From Methylococcales bacterium (GTDB lineage: Bacteria; Pseudomonadota; Gammaproteobacteria; Methylococcales; Methylomonadaceae), in contig JAGLUC010000443.1 in assembly GCA_023134955.1 (NCBI GenBank), positions 1-16,533 on the forward strand: 16,533 bases of DNA, read 5' to 3'. A model generated the notes under the pieces. The model saw nothing but the letters and a program-made list of their open reading frames with translations. It did not search any database and was not told the DNA's origin. Both the position numbers and the translations under genes were made by a program. Positions 1 to 10,858 of the stretch are shown piece after piece. Positions within the stretch are counted from its first letter, which is position 1. Each line of letters begins with the position of its first letter.

Positions 1-69
1 CCATCAAACCAAAGTTGTCAGAGTACTAGTAATGAATCAACTGAAATCAAATTTTTTTAAACTTAAATT

Positions 70-699
70 ATGTTAAAAATGATAAATAGCTTATCTGTCT
101 TTTTACTATTGATGGTGATTGTGAATGTTGCAGATGCAAAGCAAGAACCCATAAAACAATTAAAATATTTTTTAAAGAATACCAAAACTCTGGAAGCAAC
201 ATTTAAACAAGTGACAGTGGATGAAAATGGTCAAATAACACAAACAAGTCATGGGGATTTCTTTTTAAGTCGTCCAGGAAAGTTTCGCTGGAGTTATAAA
301 AAGCCATTTGAACAAGAAATAGTTTCTAATCAAGGCAAGGTCTGGTTTTATGATGTGGATTTAGAACAAGTTACCGTAAAGAAACTGGATGATTCCATGG
401 GATCTACGCCTGCATTATTATTAAGCGGTGATATTGCCTTAGAAGAAAACTTTATCTTGCAGCAGCAAGGCGTTGATGAAGAGTTGCAATGGATTAAACT
501 ATCACCCAAAAATGAAGAGACAGGCTATAACTATATTCTTATTGGGCTTGCTGATGATTCAATTGGTGGCATGGAATTAAGTGATAATTTTGGTCAATTA
601 ACCCGCATATTTTTTTCTAATATTAAAAGAAATATGCAGCTTGATAAATCAATATTTGAATTTAAAACACCAGAAGGTGTCGATGTGTTTGAAAATTGA
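70..699 (+). CDS. lolA: LolA, periplasmic chaperone for outer-membrane lipoproteins
   Basis: LolA accepts lipoproteins released from the inner membrane by the LolCDE ABC transporter and carries them across the periplasm to LolB. The 209-residue protein starts with a signal peptide: a hydrophobic core at residues 8-20, then Ala-Asp-Ala at 21-23 with likely cleavage before Lys24. The mature part shows the family pattern: an early 'LEATFKQ' strand (41-47), 'LSRPGKFRW' (66-74), 'PFEQEIVSNQGKVWFYD' (79-95) and 'QVTVKKL' (100-106). Length matches the family. There is no clear Shine-Dalgarno sequence before the ATG. The ATG at 79 is a possible alternative, but the first gives a better basic n-region. 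The downstream neighbour rarA is the usual lolA partner; ftsK commonly lies upstream and would fall outside this window. Confidence 0.93.
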   Translation: MLKMINSLSVFLLLMVIVNVADAKQEPIKQLKYFLKNTKTLEATFKQVTVDENGQITQTSHGDFFLSRPGKFRWSYKKPFEQEIVSNQGKVWFYDVDLEQVTVKKLDDSMGSTPALLLSGDIALEENFILQQQGVDEELQWIKLSPKNEETGYNYILIGLADDSIGGMELSDNFGQLTRIFFSNIKRNMQLDKSIFEFKTPEGVDVFEN

Positions 700-819
700 T
701 AAGTGTAGGCGCAAGGTACAAGGCGAAAGGCTCAAGATCAGAGCAAAAGCAAAATCTTTTCCTTTCTTCAACAACAATAACAGCAGCAGGAAGCAAAATA
801 ACAAGTACCCCTTTTTCTG
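700..819. other. lolA-rarA intergenic spacer, purine-rich
   Basis: This 120-bp gap holds A- and G-rich, partly repetitive sequence: AAGG/AAGC words at 712-760, then CAA/CAG triplets near 769-790. No promoter or terminator is convincing. The stretch from 722 resembles sequence at 10519-10550 next to the second copy of the hairpin repeat, so it may be a decayed relative of that element. The rarA start has no Shine-Dalgarno sequence; the 13 bases before it are pyrimidine-rich. Confidence 0.35.
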
Positions 820-2136
820 ATGTTTGATGAATTAATAAAACCGCTTGCCGATAGAATGCGACCGGTTTTGCTGGATGAGTTTTTTGGTCAAAAACATATT
901 TTAAAACCTGGTAAGCCGCTGTATGAGGCAGTTTTATCAGGTCGATTACATTCAATGATATTCTGGGGCCCCCCGGGGACAGGTAAAACAACACTGGCAA
1001 GAATGATAGCTAATCATTCTGATGCTGAATTTATGCCTATTTCAGCTGTTTTATCTGGCGTTAAGGAAATAAGAGCAGCAGTCGCAGAAGCAAAAAAACT
1101 TCAGCTAGAAAAGAACAAGCGAACACTTTTGTTTGTCGACGAGGTTCATCGCTTTAATAAATCCCAGCAAGACGCTTTTTTACCCCATGTCGAGGATGGT
1201 ACCGTTTATTTTATCGGAGCAACCACTGAAAATCCTTCTTTTGCACTAAATAATGCTCTGTTATCCAGAGCCAGAGTTTATGTGCTTAATTCATTAGCTC
1301 AAACTGATCTTATTGAAGTGCTAAATAAAGCCTTGTCTGATAAAGAAAAAGGTTTGGGGATGCTAAATATTGAAATCAATGAACAATTAAAACAGCAATT
1401 TGCTACTGCCTCCGATGGTGATGCGCGGCGATTATTAAATGTGCTGGAAATTGCAGTGGAGTTGGCAGCAGCCAATGATTCTCAAATTATTACGGAAGCG
1501 ATTGCTAAAGAAGTACTTTCCGGAGGAGTTCGCCGATTTGATAATCAGGGTGAGGAATTTTATAATCAGATTTCAGCCTTGCATAAATCAGTTAGAGGAA
1601 GTTCACCAGATGCTTCTTTGTATTGGCTATGCCGAATGATTGATGGTGGTTGTGACTTAGCTTATTTAGCCAGAAGAATCGTTAGAATTGCCTCAGAAGA
1701 CATAGGTAATGCAGATCCAAGAGCTTTGGAAGTCACCATTAATGCCTGGGAAACACAGGAGCGGCTGGGGAGTCCAGAAGGCGAGCTGGCATTAGCGCAA
1801 GCCGTTATTTATCTAGCCTGTGCACCTAAAAGTAATGCAGTTTACATGGCGTACAATGCAGCAATGGCTGATGCGAAACAAAGTGGTAGTTTAAATGTGC
1901 CCATTCATTTAAGAAATGCACCAACAAAACTGATGAAGTCGCTGGATTATAAAAAAGATTATCGCTATGCACATAATGAGCCAGAAGCCTATGCAGCGGG
2001 AGAAAACTATTTTCCTGATGAATTGACTGGCACGCATTATTACCAGCCAGTTAATAGAGGTTTGGAAATTAAAATATCTGACAAACTAAAACACTTAAAA
2101 GAACTGGATAAAAAGGCACTATTGCAAGGAAAATAA
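820..2136 (+). CDS. rarA: RarA/MgsA (WHIP/Mgs1) family AAA+ ATPase
   Basis: RarA is a clamp-loader-like AAA+ ATPase that acts at stalled replication forks with SSB and RecA. The 438-residue protein carries Walker A GPPGTGKTT at residues 50-58, Walker B LLFVDEVH at 103-110 followed by the family signature 'RFNKSQQDAFLPHVEDG', sensor 1 GATTENPSF at 133-141 and the arginine-finger region SRARVY at 149-154. The C-terminal half has the conserved 'ISALHKSVRGS' and 'IASEDIGNADPRA' blocks and the 'HLRNAPTKLMK' block of the tetramerisation region. The start is placed at 820 because 'LIKPLADRMRP' aligns with the N-terminus of E. coli RarA ('FQPLAARMRP'), although no Shine-Dalgarno sequence precedes it. 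It follows lolA on the same strand, as in many gammaproteobacteria, and may be cotranscribed with it. Confidence 0.96.
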   Translation: MFDELIKPLADRMRPVLLDEFFGQKHILKPGKPLYEAVLSGRLHSMIFWGPPGTGKTTLARMIANHSDAEFMPISAVLSGVKEIRAAVAEAKKLQLEKNKRTLLFVDEVHRFNKSQQDAFLPHVEDGTVYFIGATTENPSFALNNALLSRARVYVLNSLAQTDLIEVLNKALSDKEKGLGMLNIEINEQLKQQFATASDGDARRLLNVLEIAVELAAANDSQIITEAIAKEVLSGGVRRFDNQGEEFYNQISALHKSVRGSSPDASLYWLCRMIDGGCDLAYLARRIVRIASEDIGNADPRALEVTINAWETQERLGSPEGELALAQAVIYLACAPKSNAVYMAYNAAMADAKQSGSLNVPIHLRNAPTKLMKSLDYKKDYRYAHNEPEAYAAGENYFPDELTGTHYYQPVNRGLEIKISDKLKHLKELDKKALLQGK

Positions 2137-2365
2137 GAATGTATATTCCCTCTTTATTTTAATTTTGAGTAATTAATGCTAATATTTTTAAAAGTTTGGA
2201 CGCTAAAAGACTATTGATAGACAAGTAATCAATGTAAGTGTAGGGAATATCACAATAATAGCCTTGAAAAGGTCATATGCTGAACTAGACTTTCTTGATA
2301 TAAATTATAGTGTTTGAAAGATAGGATAAGTCCTGTTTTTTAACTAACTGCTGGAGAAAATAGTG
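2137..2365. other. Intergenic region upstream of the serine protease gene
   Basis: This is an AT-rich gap of about 229 bp. It contains an inverted repeat, ATTGAT at 2213-2218 and ATCAAT at 2228-2233 with a 9-nt spacer, which could be an operator but may be chance in AT-rich DNA. I see no good terminator for rarA and no clear -35/-10 pair. A Shine-Dalgarno GGAG at 2353-2356 serves the next gene. Confidence 0.35.
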
Positions 2366-3832
2366 ATGAAAAAAGGTTTGAAAAGTTGGTATTTTGTTAT
2401 TTTAGTTGGTTTTTTATCTCTAATAAATACGGGTTTTAGTATTGCACAAGATAATAAATCTTATAAAATTAACAAAGTGAACCCAAGTGCGCAACGAATA
2501 ATAGAGCATTGGACACCCGAACGTAGACAACAAGCAATACCAAAGGATTTAGTTATTGATAGTCAAGGGGCAGGTTTTTTACGTAAGCCAAATGGTGATT
2601 TACAGGCTTATGGTAAAAAAATACCGCTTGATACTCAGACTGATAATATAAAAGTACCTCGTAGACCTTCTGGCAATGACAATGTAGGGCCAGAAATATC
2701 AAATTTTAGTCCTTATGATGGTGAAACCATAGGCACGACTCATACATTTTCTGTAAAAGTGCTGGATAGCAGTGGCGTTAAATTTGTTAAATTTACCTTT
2801 ACTTATCCTGATGGTGTGAGCACTACAACTTTAAATGCTCGTAAATCGGGTGATATTTGGTCTATAACTTTGAATATTTCAGAAGGTAATTGGCAATGGT
2901 ATGTAGAAGCTAAAGATAAAGCCACTAAAGGTGGAAACACCACAGTAACGTCGGCTAAATCTTTTATTGTTGGAGTAATTACCCCCACTAATCCCCCGAT
3001 AACTAATTCAGCGTGGGATGAGCCAGCTTCAATTGTACAAAAAGCAGCAGGTCGTATTTATTTTGAGATGCCTAACGAGATAGGTGGCTGGAGTGCATAT
3101 GTTTGCTCAGGAACAGTAGCAACAGATGGCACGGCTAATAGATCAATTATTATTACCGCAGCACATTGTGTTTATGATGATGTTTATAAGAAATTTGCTA
3201 GGAATGTCATGTTTATACCTGACCAGAGTAGTACCTCAGCTTTAGGGACTGATTTAAATTGTAATAATGACCCCTATGGGTGCTGGGTTCCATCGTTTGG
3301 TGTGGTCGATAATAACTGGGCATTACGTACTTTCCCGGATAATATAGCTTGGGACTATGCTTATTATGTGGTCGATGACAATGGTGCTCATCAAGGTAAT
3401 GGAACAGAGCAAATATTAGATAATCTAGCCAGCTTGCCTATAGATTTTGCTGCACCAGTTTTTGATACAAGTGATGATTCTGACTATAGCTACGCACTTG
3501 GATATTCATATAGTGAAGATCCAAAATTCATGTATTGTGCGGAAGATATGACTACCGAAGGATTGGTTAACTGGTGGATACCAAGCTGTGAGCTAAGTGG
3601 CGGTTCCTCTGGCGGGCCATGGGTTCAAGCGATGACAGTAGATGGGACTGGTTTAATTGTTTCTGTTAATTCATGGGGATACGTAAGTTCACCAGGTATG
3701 GCAGGACCAGTTTTGGACAGTAATGAAAGTTCAGCGCAATGTTTGTTTAATCAAGCCAGGCAAAATATTTTTATTAACAGTGCGGTTGATGGTGATGCTG
3801 GCTATGTGATTGATGGGGCTGTTTGTCCATAA
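2366..3832 (+). CDS. Secreted trypsin-like serine protease with Ig-like domain
   Basis: A predicted exported endopeptidase of the chymotrypsin fold (family S1, V8-like). Residue numbers count from the GTG at 2363, one codon upstream of the ATG chosen here. A signal peptide covers about 1-29 (hydrophobic 10-27, likely cleavage after Ala28). A linker follows to about 105, then an Ig/FN3-like beta domain at about 109-204 ('PEISNFSPYDG' at its start) and a Pro/Thr linker. The protease domain runs from about 228. The catalytic triad is His268 (TAAHC), Asp331 (AWDYAYY) and Ser416 (GGSSGGPW). Eight cysteines (248, 269, 300, 307, 392, 409, 460, 488), all in the protease domain, fit disulfides of an extracytoplasmic enzyme. 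GGAG at 2353-2356 lies 9 nt before the ATG at 2366 and 6 nt before the in-frame GTG at 2363; either could be used. The substrate is unknown. The gene sits alone between core genes, so it looks like an accessory insertion. Confidence 0.85.
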   Translation: MKKGLKSWYFVILVGFLSLINTGFSIAQDNKSYKINKVNPSAQRIIEHWTPERRQQAIPKDLVIDSQGAGFLRKPNGDLQAYGKKIPLDTQTDNIKVPRRPSGNDNVGPEISNFSPYDGETIGTTHTFSVKVLDSSGVKFVKFTFTYPDGVSTTTLNARKSGDIWSITLNISEGNWQWYVEAKDKATKGGNTTVTSAKSFIVGVITPTNPPITNSAWDEPASIVQKAAGRIYFEMPNEIGGWSAYVCSGTVATDGTANRSIIITAAHCVYDDVYKKFARNVMFIPDQSSTSALGTDLNCNNDPYGCWVPSFGVVDNNWALRTFPDNIAWDYAYYVVDDNGAHQGNGTEQILDNLASLPIDFAAPVFDTSDDSDYSYALGYSYSEDPKFMYCAEDMTTEGLVNWWIPSCELSGGSSGGPWVQAMTVDGTGLIVSVNSWGYVSSPGMAGPVLDSNESSAQCLFNQARQNIFINSAVDGDAGYVIDGAVCP

Positions 3833-3847
3833 TAGTAAATGCAGTTT

Positions 3848-3875
3848 ACAGCCTTCATGAAGTACAGAAGGCTGT
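3848..3875 (+). terminator. Hairpin after the protease gene, likely terminator
   Basis: ACAGCCTTC (3848-3856) pairs perfectly with GAAGGCTGT (3867-3875) across a 10-nt loop, 15 bp after the protease stop codon. The downstream bases are ATTATAAAAG, not a proper U-run, so it is either a weak intrinsic terminator or a 3'-end stabilising hairpin. Confidence 0.5.
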
Positions 3876-3944
3876 ATTATAAAAGACTTATAACGGTACA
3901 GGAGAGTATGAGAGATATGCTTTCCTTATAAAGATAAATTAGTT

Positions 3945-4044
3945 GGTTTTCTATGGATAGAATGAAAATATTAAGAATTATTTTCTGTTTTTCTATAGAA
4001 TTACAGCTTAATTAATAAAACTATCCCTTCGGGTTTCTATGGAT
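3945..4044 (+). promoter_or_regulatory. Duplicated start context and 20-codon leader ORF before accA
   Basis: The accA start context GGGTTTCTATGGAT (4031-4044) occurs almost identically 86 bp upstream as GGTTTTCTATGGAT (3945-3958), 13 of 14 bases matching. A degenerate third copy lies at 3987-4000. The upstream ATG at 3953 opens a frame of 20 codons ending in TAA at 4013-4015, 23 bp before accA. Whether it is translated or regulatory cannot be told from this sequence. Confidence 0.35.
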
Positions 4045-5007
4045 CTAAAATTTCTAGACTTTGAACAACCAATTGCTGAATTAGAAGCAAAAATTGAAGA
4101 ACTCCGAAAAGTGGAGTTTGATAATGATATTAATATATCTGATACGCTTAAACAGTTGGAAGAAAAAAGCGAGTTACTGACGGAGTCAATCTTTGCTGAC
4201 ATAAGCGATTGGCAAATTTCTCAATTATCTCGTCATCCAGAGCGACCTTACACCTTAGATTACATTAAACATATGTTTACTGATTTCCATGAACTACATG
4301 GTGACAGAGCATATGCAGATGATCCTGCTTTAGTTTGTGGTTTAGCCCGGCTAGAAGGTCAGCCTATTATGGTTATTGGGCATCAAAAAGGGCGTGATAC
4401 TAAAGAAAAGATTTATCGTAACTTTGGTATGCCAAGCCCAGAAGGTTATCGCAAAGCTTTACGGATAATGAAAATGGCAGAAAAATTTAACTTACCCATT
4501 ATCTGTTTAATTGATACTCCTGGAGCTTATCCTGGTATTGGTGCAGAAGAAAGAGGGCAAAGTGAAGCCATTGCCAGAAATTTATTTGAAATGACTAAAT
4601 TAAGAACTCCTATTATTTGTACAATCATTGGTGAAGGTGGTTCGGGTGGGGCACTGGCTATTGGTGTGGGTGATAGGTTACTTATGCTGGAATACAGTAC
4701 TTATGCGGTTATTTCACCTGAAGGTTGTGCATCTATTTTATGGAAAAGTGCTGAAAAGTCACAATTAGCCGCTGAAGCTATGGGAATTACCTCTGACCGT
4801 GTTCGTGAGCAAGGTTTTCTGGATGAAGTGGTGCGAGAACCAGTGGGTGGTGGTCATAGAGATTATCAGAAAATTGCTTTAAGTTTACGAGAGACATTGG
4901 TTCGATATTTAAATGAGCTGAAACATGAGGATATGGATGAAATGTTGAAAAGACGATACCAGCGTATTATGCAATATGGCTCGTTTACAGAGGAAGTTGT
5001 AAAGTAA
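4039..5007 (+). CDS. accA: Acetyl-CoA carboxylase carboxyltransferase subunit alpha
   Basis: AccA pairs with AccD to form the carboxyltransferase of bacterial acetyl-CoA carboxylase. It moves the carboxyl group from carboxybiotin on AccB to acetyl-CoA, giving malonyl-CoA, the first committed step of fatty-acid synthesis. The 322-residue protein (E. coli 319) has the N-terminal helical region (1-60), '[17 protein letters not shown]' (83-99), '[11 protein letters not shown]' (114-124), '[13 protein letters not shown]' (128-140), 'DTPGAYPG' (159-166) and the glycine-rich oxyanion loop '[10 protein letters not shown]' (198-207), all typical of the crotonase-like fold of AccA. The start has no good Shine-Dalgarno sequence; the preceding bases are pyrimidine-rich. 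The gene stands alone between a hairpin after the protease and its own strong terminator at 5166-5191. tilS follows, an arrangement common in gammaproteobacteria. Confidence 0.97.
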   Translation: MDLKFLDFEQPIAELEAKIEELRKVEFDNDINISDTLKQLEEKSELLTESIFADISDWQISQLSRHPERPYTLDYIKHMFTDFHELHGDRAYADDPALVCGLARLEGQPIMVIGHQKGRDTKEKIYRNFGMPSPEGYRKALRIMKMAEKFNLPIICLIDTPGAYPGIGAEERGQSEAIARNLFEMTKLRTPIICTIIGEGGSGGALAIGVGDRLLMLEYSTYAVISPEGCASILWKSAEKSQLAAEAMGITSDRVREQGFLDEVVREPVGGGHRDYQKIALSLRETLVRYLNELKHEDMDEMLKRRYQRIMQYGSFTEEVVK

Positions 5008-5036
5008 TTGGAATAGCAATCTATTTCAATACTTTA

Positions 5037-5082
5037 CTCGGTAATTGCTCCTGCATTACTCTACTACATGCCATCCATGGCA
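5037..5082. repeat. Two-hairpin dispersed repeat, copy 1
   Basis: This matches 10477-10522 at 40 of the first 45 positions. Hairpin 1 pairs 5040-5045 (GGTAAT) with 5055-5060 (ATTACT), plus an inner GC/GC pair around the loop TCCT. Hairpin 2 pairs TGCCA (5069-5073) with TGGCA (5078-5082) around TCCA. Several differences from copy 2 fall in the stems and keep the pairing, which supports a real structured element. It lies in the 3' region of accA, before the terminator. Confidence 0.75.
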
Positions 5083-5089
5083 TTAAACA

Positions 5090-5137
5090 ACGCTCATCGC
5101 AACAAGCTGTGTGCTTGGGTAAGGTATTCTTGAGCGT
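5090..5137. repeat. Nested inverted repeat after copy 1 of the dispersed repeat
   Basis: ACGCTCA (5090-5096) pairs with TGAGCGT (5131-5137). Inside lies a second hairpin, CAAGC (5103-5107) with GCTTG (5113-5117) around TGTGT. It directly follows the dispersed repeat and precedes the accA terminator. Copy 2 after eno lacks this extension, so it is either a longer form of the element or a separate structure in the accA 3' UTR. Confidence 0.5.
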
Positions 5138-5165
5138 GAACAGTATATATTATCAAATGTTGTTT

Positions 5166-5191
5166 AAAAGACCGGCTTATGTCGGTCTTTT
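5166..5191 (+). terminator. Rho-independent terminator of accA
   Basis: AAAAGACCG (5166-5174) pairs perfectly with CGGTCTTTT (5183-5191) around an 8-nt loop, ending in a T-run. The A-run on the 5' side makes it potentially bidirectional. It separates accA from tilS, so tilS needs its own promoter or depends on read-through. Confidence 0.88.
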
Positions 5192-5242
5192 GCGTTATGG
5201 ATGATATTTTATGTCACATTTCTTAGTGTAAATAGTCTTTGT

Positions 5243-6568
5243 ATGCTTACATCTAAAACAATTATTTCTGTGTTACCCCAGTCGTTTAAAAGGATTTTTA
5301 TTGCCTATAGTGGGGGGGTGGATTCTCATGTGTTACTTGATTTGACAAGCTCTATAACTGAAATAAAAACAAAAATAATAGCGGTGTATGTGGATCATGG
5401 TTTGCAATCTGAGTCTGCAAGTTGGACAAAGCATTGTCAGGCGGTATGTTTAGCTTTGGATGTAAAATTTCACACTATAAAAGTCAATGCTCAAAGATCA
5501 GCGGGTCAAAGTCAGGAAGAGGTTGCCAGGGATGCAAGGTATCATGCCCTGAGAGAGTTATTGTCCAAGGATGATGTTTTGCTTGTGGCTCAGCATCAGG
5601 AAGATCAGATGGAAACTGTTTTGTTACAACTTTTTAGAGGTGCAGGTGTGCAAGGGCTTTCTGGGATGCCAGTATCTATGAACTTTGGGAAAGGGCTTAT
5701 GTGTCGCCCTTTTTTGGATGTATCTAAGCAAGCGATAAATAACTATGCTGAAAAAAACAATTTACATTGGATCGAAGATCCCAGTAATGCAAGTGATGAG
5801 TTTAAGCGTAATTTTCTGAGAAATAAAATTGTACCGCAATTAAAACAACATTGGCCTGCTCTGGATAAAACAATTACTCGTTCGGCTAGGCATTGCGCTA
5901 ATAGTCATAAGTTATTACAAGGACTGGCTAAGGCGTTAATGAAACCTCTTTATGACGATGGTGATCTGACGCTAAATATAACTGGATTGTTGAAGCTTGA
6001 GTATGAAAAACAATCATTAGTACTCAGGCAGTGGCTAGCTGATAAGCAACTAAAAATGCCATCAGAAAAAAACCTGAATAGAATTATTAATGAGGTTGCT
6101 TTAGCAAAGCAGAGTGCTTCTCCAGAAGTGCAACTTAAAGGTTTTTGTATCAGGCGATATCGAAATAAATTATATTGTCTAAAAACAATTAGTCCTATTG
6201 ATGCAGGTAATGTGCAAAGCTGGGCAACAGAACAGCAACAAATAGAGTTAAAAGATGGGCGAGTAATAACACTTATTAACAGCTCAAAAGGTATCCCCAA
6301 AAAACGCTGGGAAAATTCACAGGTATTGCTAAAGTTTCGACAGGGTGCAGAAAGGATTGTGCTGCCAGATAGAGAGGGTGGACGATCTTTAAAAAAAATA
6401 TTTCAGGAAAAATCCGTTCCCCCCTGGGAGCGTAATAATGTCCCTTTGATTTATTTAAATGGTCGATTAGCGGTTGTCGTTGGTTACTGGATAAGTGCTG
6501 AGGTTTATGAATCTGATGGAGATTGTTACCAGATAGATGTTTTAAATACGGGGAATTATGATACTTAG
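5243..6568 (+). CDS. tilS: tRNA(Ile)-lysidine synthase
   Basis: TilS uses ATP to attach lysine to C34 of the CAU-anticodon isoleucine tRNA. This makes lysidine and switches decoding from AUG to AUA. From the chosen start the protein has 441 residues, with the PP-loop SGGVDS at 23-28. The N-type ATPase domain continues with 'AVYVDHGLQ', 'EEVARDARY', 'QHQEDQMETVLLQLFRGAG' and 'WIEDPSNASDEFKRNFLRN', all family signatures. The C-terminal tRNA-binding region ends with 'KKIFQEKSVPPWERNNVPL'. The frame stays open to an ATG at 5201 (14 more residues). I prefer 5243 because it puts the PP-loop at the usual distance from the N-terminus and leaves about 50 bp after the accA terminator for initiation signals; 5201 begins only 9 bp after that terminator. 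Neither start has a clear Shine-Dalgarno sequence. Confidence 0.93.
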   Translation: MLTSKTIISVLPQSFKRIFIAYSGGVDSHVLLDLTSSITEIKTKIIAVYVDHGLQSESASWTKHCQAVCLALDVKFHTIKVNAQRSAGQSQEEVARDARYHALRELLSKDDVLLVAQHQEDQMETVLLQLFRGAGVQGLSGMPVSMNFGKGLMCRPFLDVSKQAINNYAEKNNLHWIEDPSNASDEFKRNFLRNKIVPQLKQHWPALDKTITRSARHCANSHKLLQGLAKALMKPLYDDGDLTLNITGLLKLEYEKQSLVLRQWLADKQLKMPSEKNLNRIINEVALAKQSASPEVQLKGFCIRRYRNKLYCLKTISPIDAGNVQSWATEQQQIELKDGRVITLINSSKGIPKKRWENSQVLLKFRQGAERIVLPDREGGRSLKKIFQEKSVPPWERNNVPLIYLNGRLAVVVGYWISAEVYESDGDCYQIDVLNTGNYDT

Positions 6569-6621
6569 ATTACTGGAAATATTGTCGATTAAACGAGTAA
6601 TAATAATCAAGAATATGTTAG

Positions 6622-6652
6622 TAGACAATGATAGAATGGGCGGTTTTAAAAT
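6622..6652 (+). promoter_or_regulatory. Candidate sigma-70 promoter for pyrG-kdsA-eno
   Basis: A -35-like TAGACA (6622-6627; five of six consensus bases) is followed after 17 bp by TTTAAA (6645-6650), or after 19 bp by TAAAAT (6647-6652). It lies in the 138-bp gap between tilS and pyrG, about 55 bp before the pyrG start. AT-rich sequence makes chance matches common. Confidence 0.3.
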
Positions 6653-6695
6653 TTTACTTACCAGCAGACTGCATACAGGAATAATTTCACTTAAT

Positions 6696-10460
<3,765 letters not shown>

Positions 10461-10476
10461 CAGCAAGCGAAAGACT

Positions 10477-10522
10477 CTCGGCAATTGCTCCTGCATTGCC
10501 CTACTACACGCCATCCTTGGCG
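10477..10522. repeat. Two-hairpin dispersed repeat, copy 2
   Basis: Second copy of the element at 5037-5082. Hairpin 1 is GGCAAT (10480-10485) with ATTGCC (10495-10500), plus inner GC/GC around TCCT. Hairpin 2 is CGCCA (10509-10513) with TGGCG (10518-10522) around TCCT. The stems are stronger than in copy 1. It lies between eno and ftsB without a U-run, so it is more like a REP-type element or mRNA 3'-end stabiliser than a terminator. Confidence 0.75.
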
Positions 10523-10562
10523 ATAAAGGCTAAAGACGAAAAGAGCAAAAAAGAGAAATTAT

Positions 10563-10841
10563 GTGAATTTTGTTAAGATCCTTATAGTTGTGTTAATTCT
10601 ACTGATTGCCCAGTTGCAATATCGTTTGTGGCTGGGTGATGGTGGTCAGTGGGAAGTTAGAGCATATCAACAAAGATTGGATGTTCTAACCGAAGAAGCC
10701 AAGGAAAAAAAGCAACGTAATGAGGCACTTTATGCAGAGGTGTTAGATTTACGTAAGGGTGAAGAGGCGATAGAAGAAAGGGCTCGTTATGAATTAGGGA
10801 TGATTAAAGAAAACGAAACCTTTTTCCAGGTGATTGAATAA
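10563..10841 (+). CDS. ftsB: Cell division protein FtsB
   Basis: FtsB is a single-pass inner-membrane protein that forms the FtsQLB complex, which signals activation of septal peptidoglycan synthesis. The 92-residue protein has a membrane segment at about 4-19, then '[11 protein letters not shown]' (18-28, compare 'LQYSLWFGKNG' in E. coli), a coiled coil at about 32-65, and the conserved '[14 protein letters not shown]' (67-80) with 'ETFFQ' near the end. It lacks the longer C-terminal tail of E. coli FtsB (103 residues). The start is GTG at 10563; the overlapping ATG at 10561 is followed at once by TGA and cannot be used. Position after eno and before ispD is the standard gammaproteobacterial order. 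Confidence 0.93.
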   Translation: MNFVKILIVVLILLIAQLQYRLWLGDGGQWEVRAYQQRLDVLTEEAKEKKQRNEALYAEVLDLRKGEEAIEERARYELGMIKENETFFQVIE

Positions 10842-10858
10842 CTATTTATATAACTAAA

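Noticed and set aside
1..69. Possible 3' end of an upstream gene (ftsK would be expected before lolA).
   Set aside because: All three forward frames read to a stop within 76 bp, and none shows a recognisable FtsK C-terminus or other family sequence.
965..980. GC-rich self-complementary stretch GGGGCCCCCCGGGG.
   Set aside because: It encodes the Walker A loop of RarA (Gly-Pro-Pro-Gly); the composition follows from glycine and proline codons.
662..1000. 112-codon open frame on the minus strand across the lolA-rarA junction.
   Set aside because: It overlaps the ends of two well-supported genes, including the RarA N-terminus, and its translation resembles no protein family.
5201..5242. Longer N-terminus for TilS starting at 5201.
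   Set aside because: The 14 extra residues put the PP-loop unusually far from the start, and the codon begins 9 bp after the accA terminator.
10561..10566. ATG at 10561 as the ftsB start.
   Set aside because: It is followed immediately by TGA; the overlapping GTG at 10563 is in the FtsB frame.
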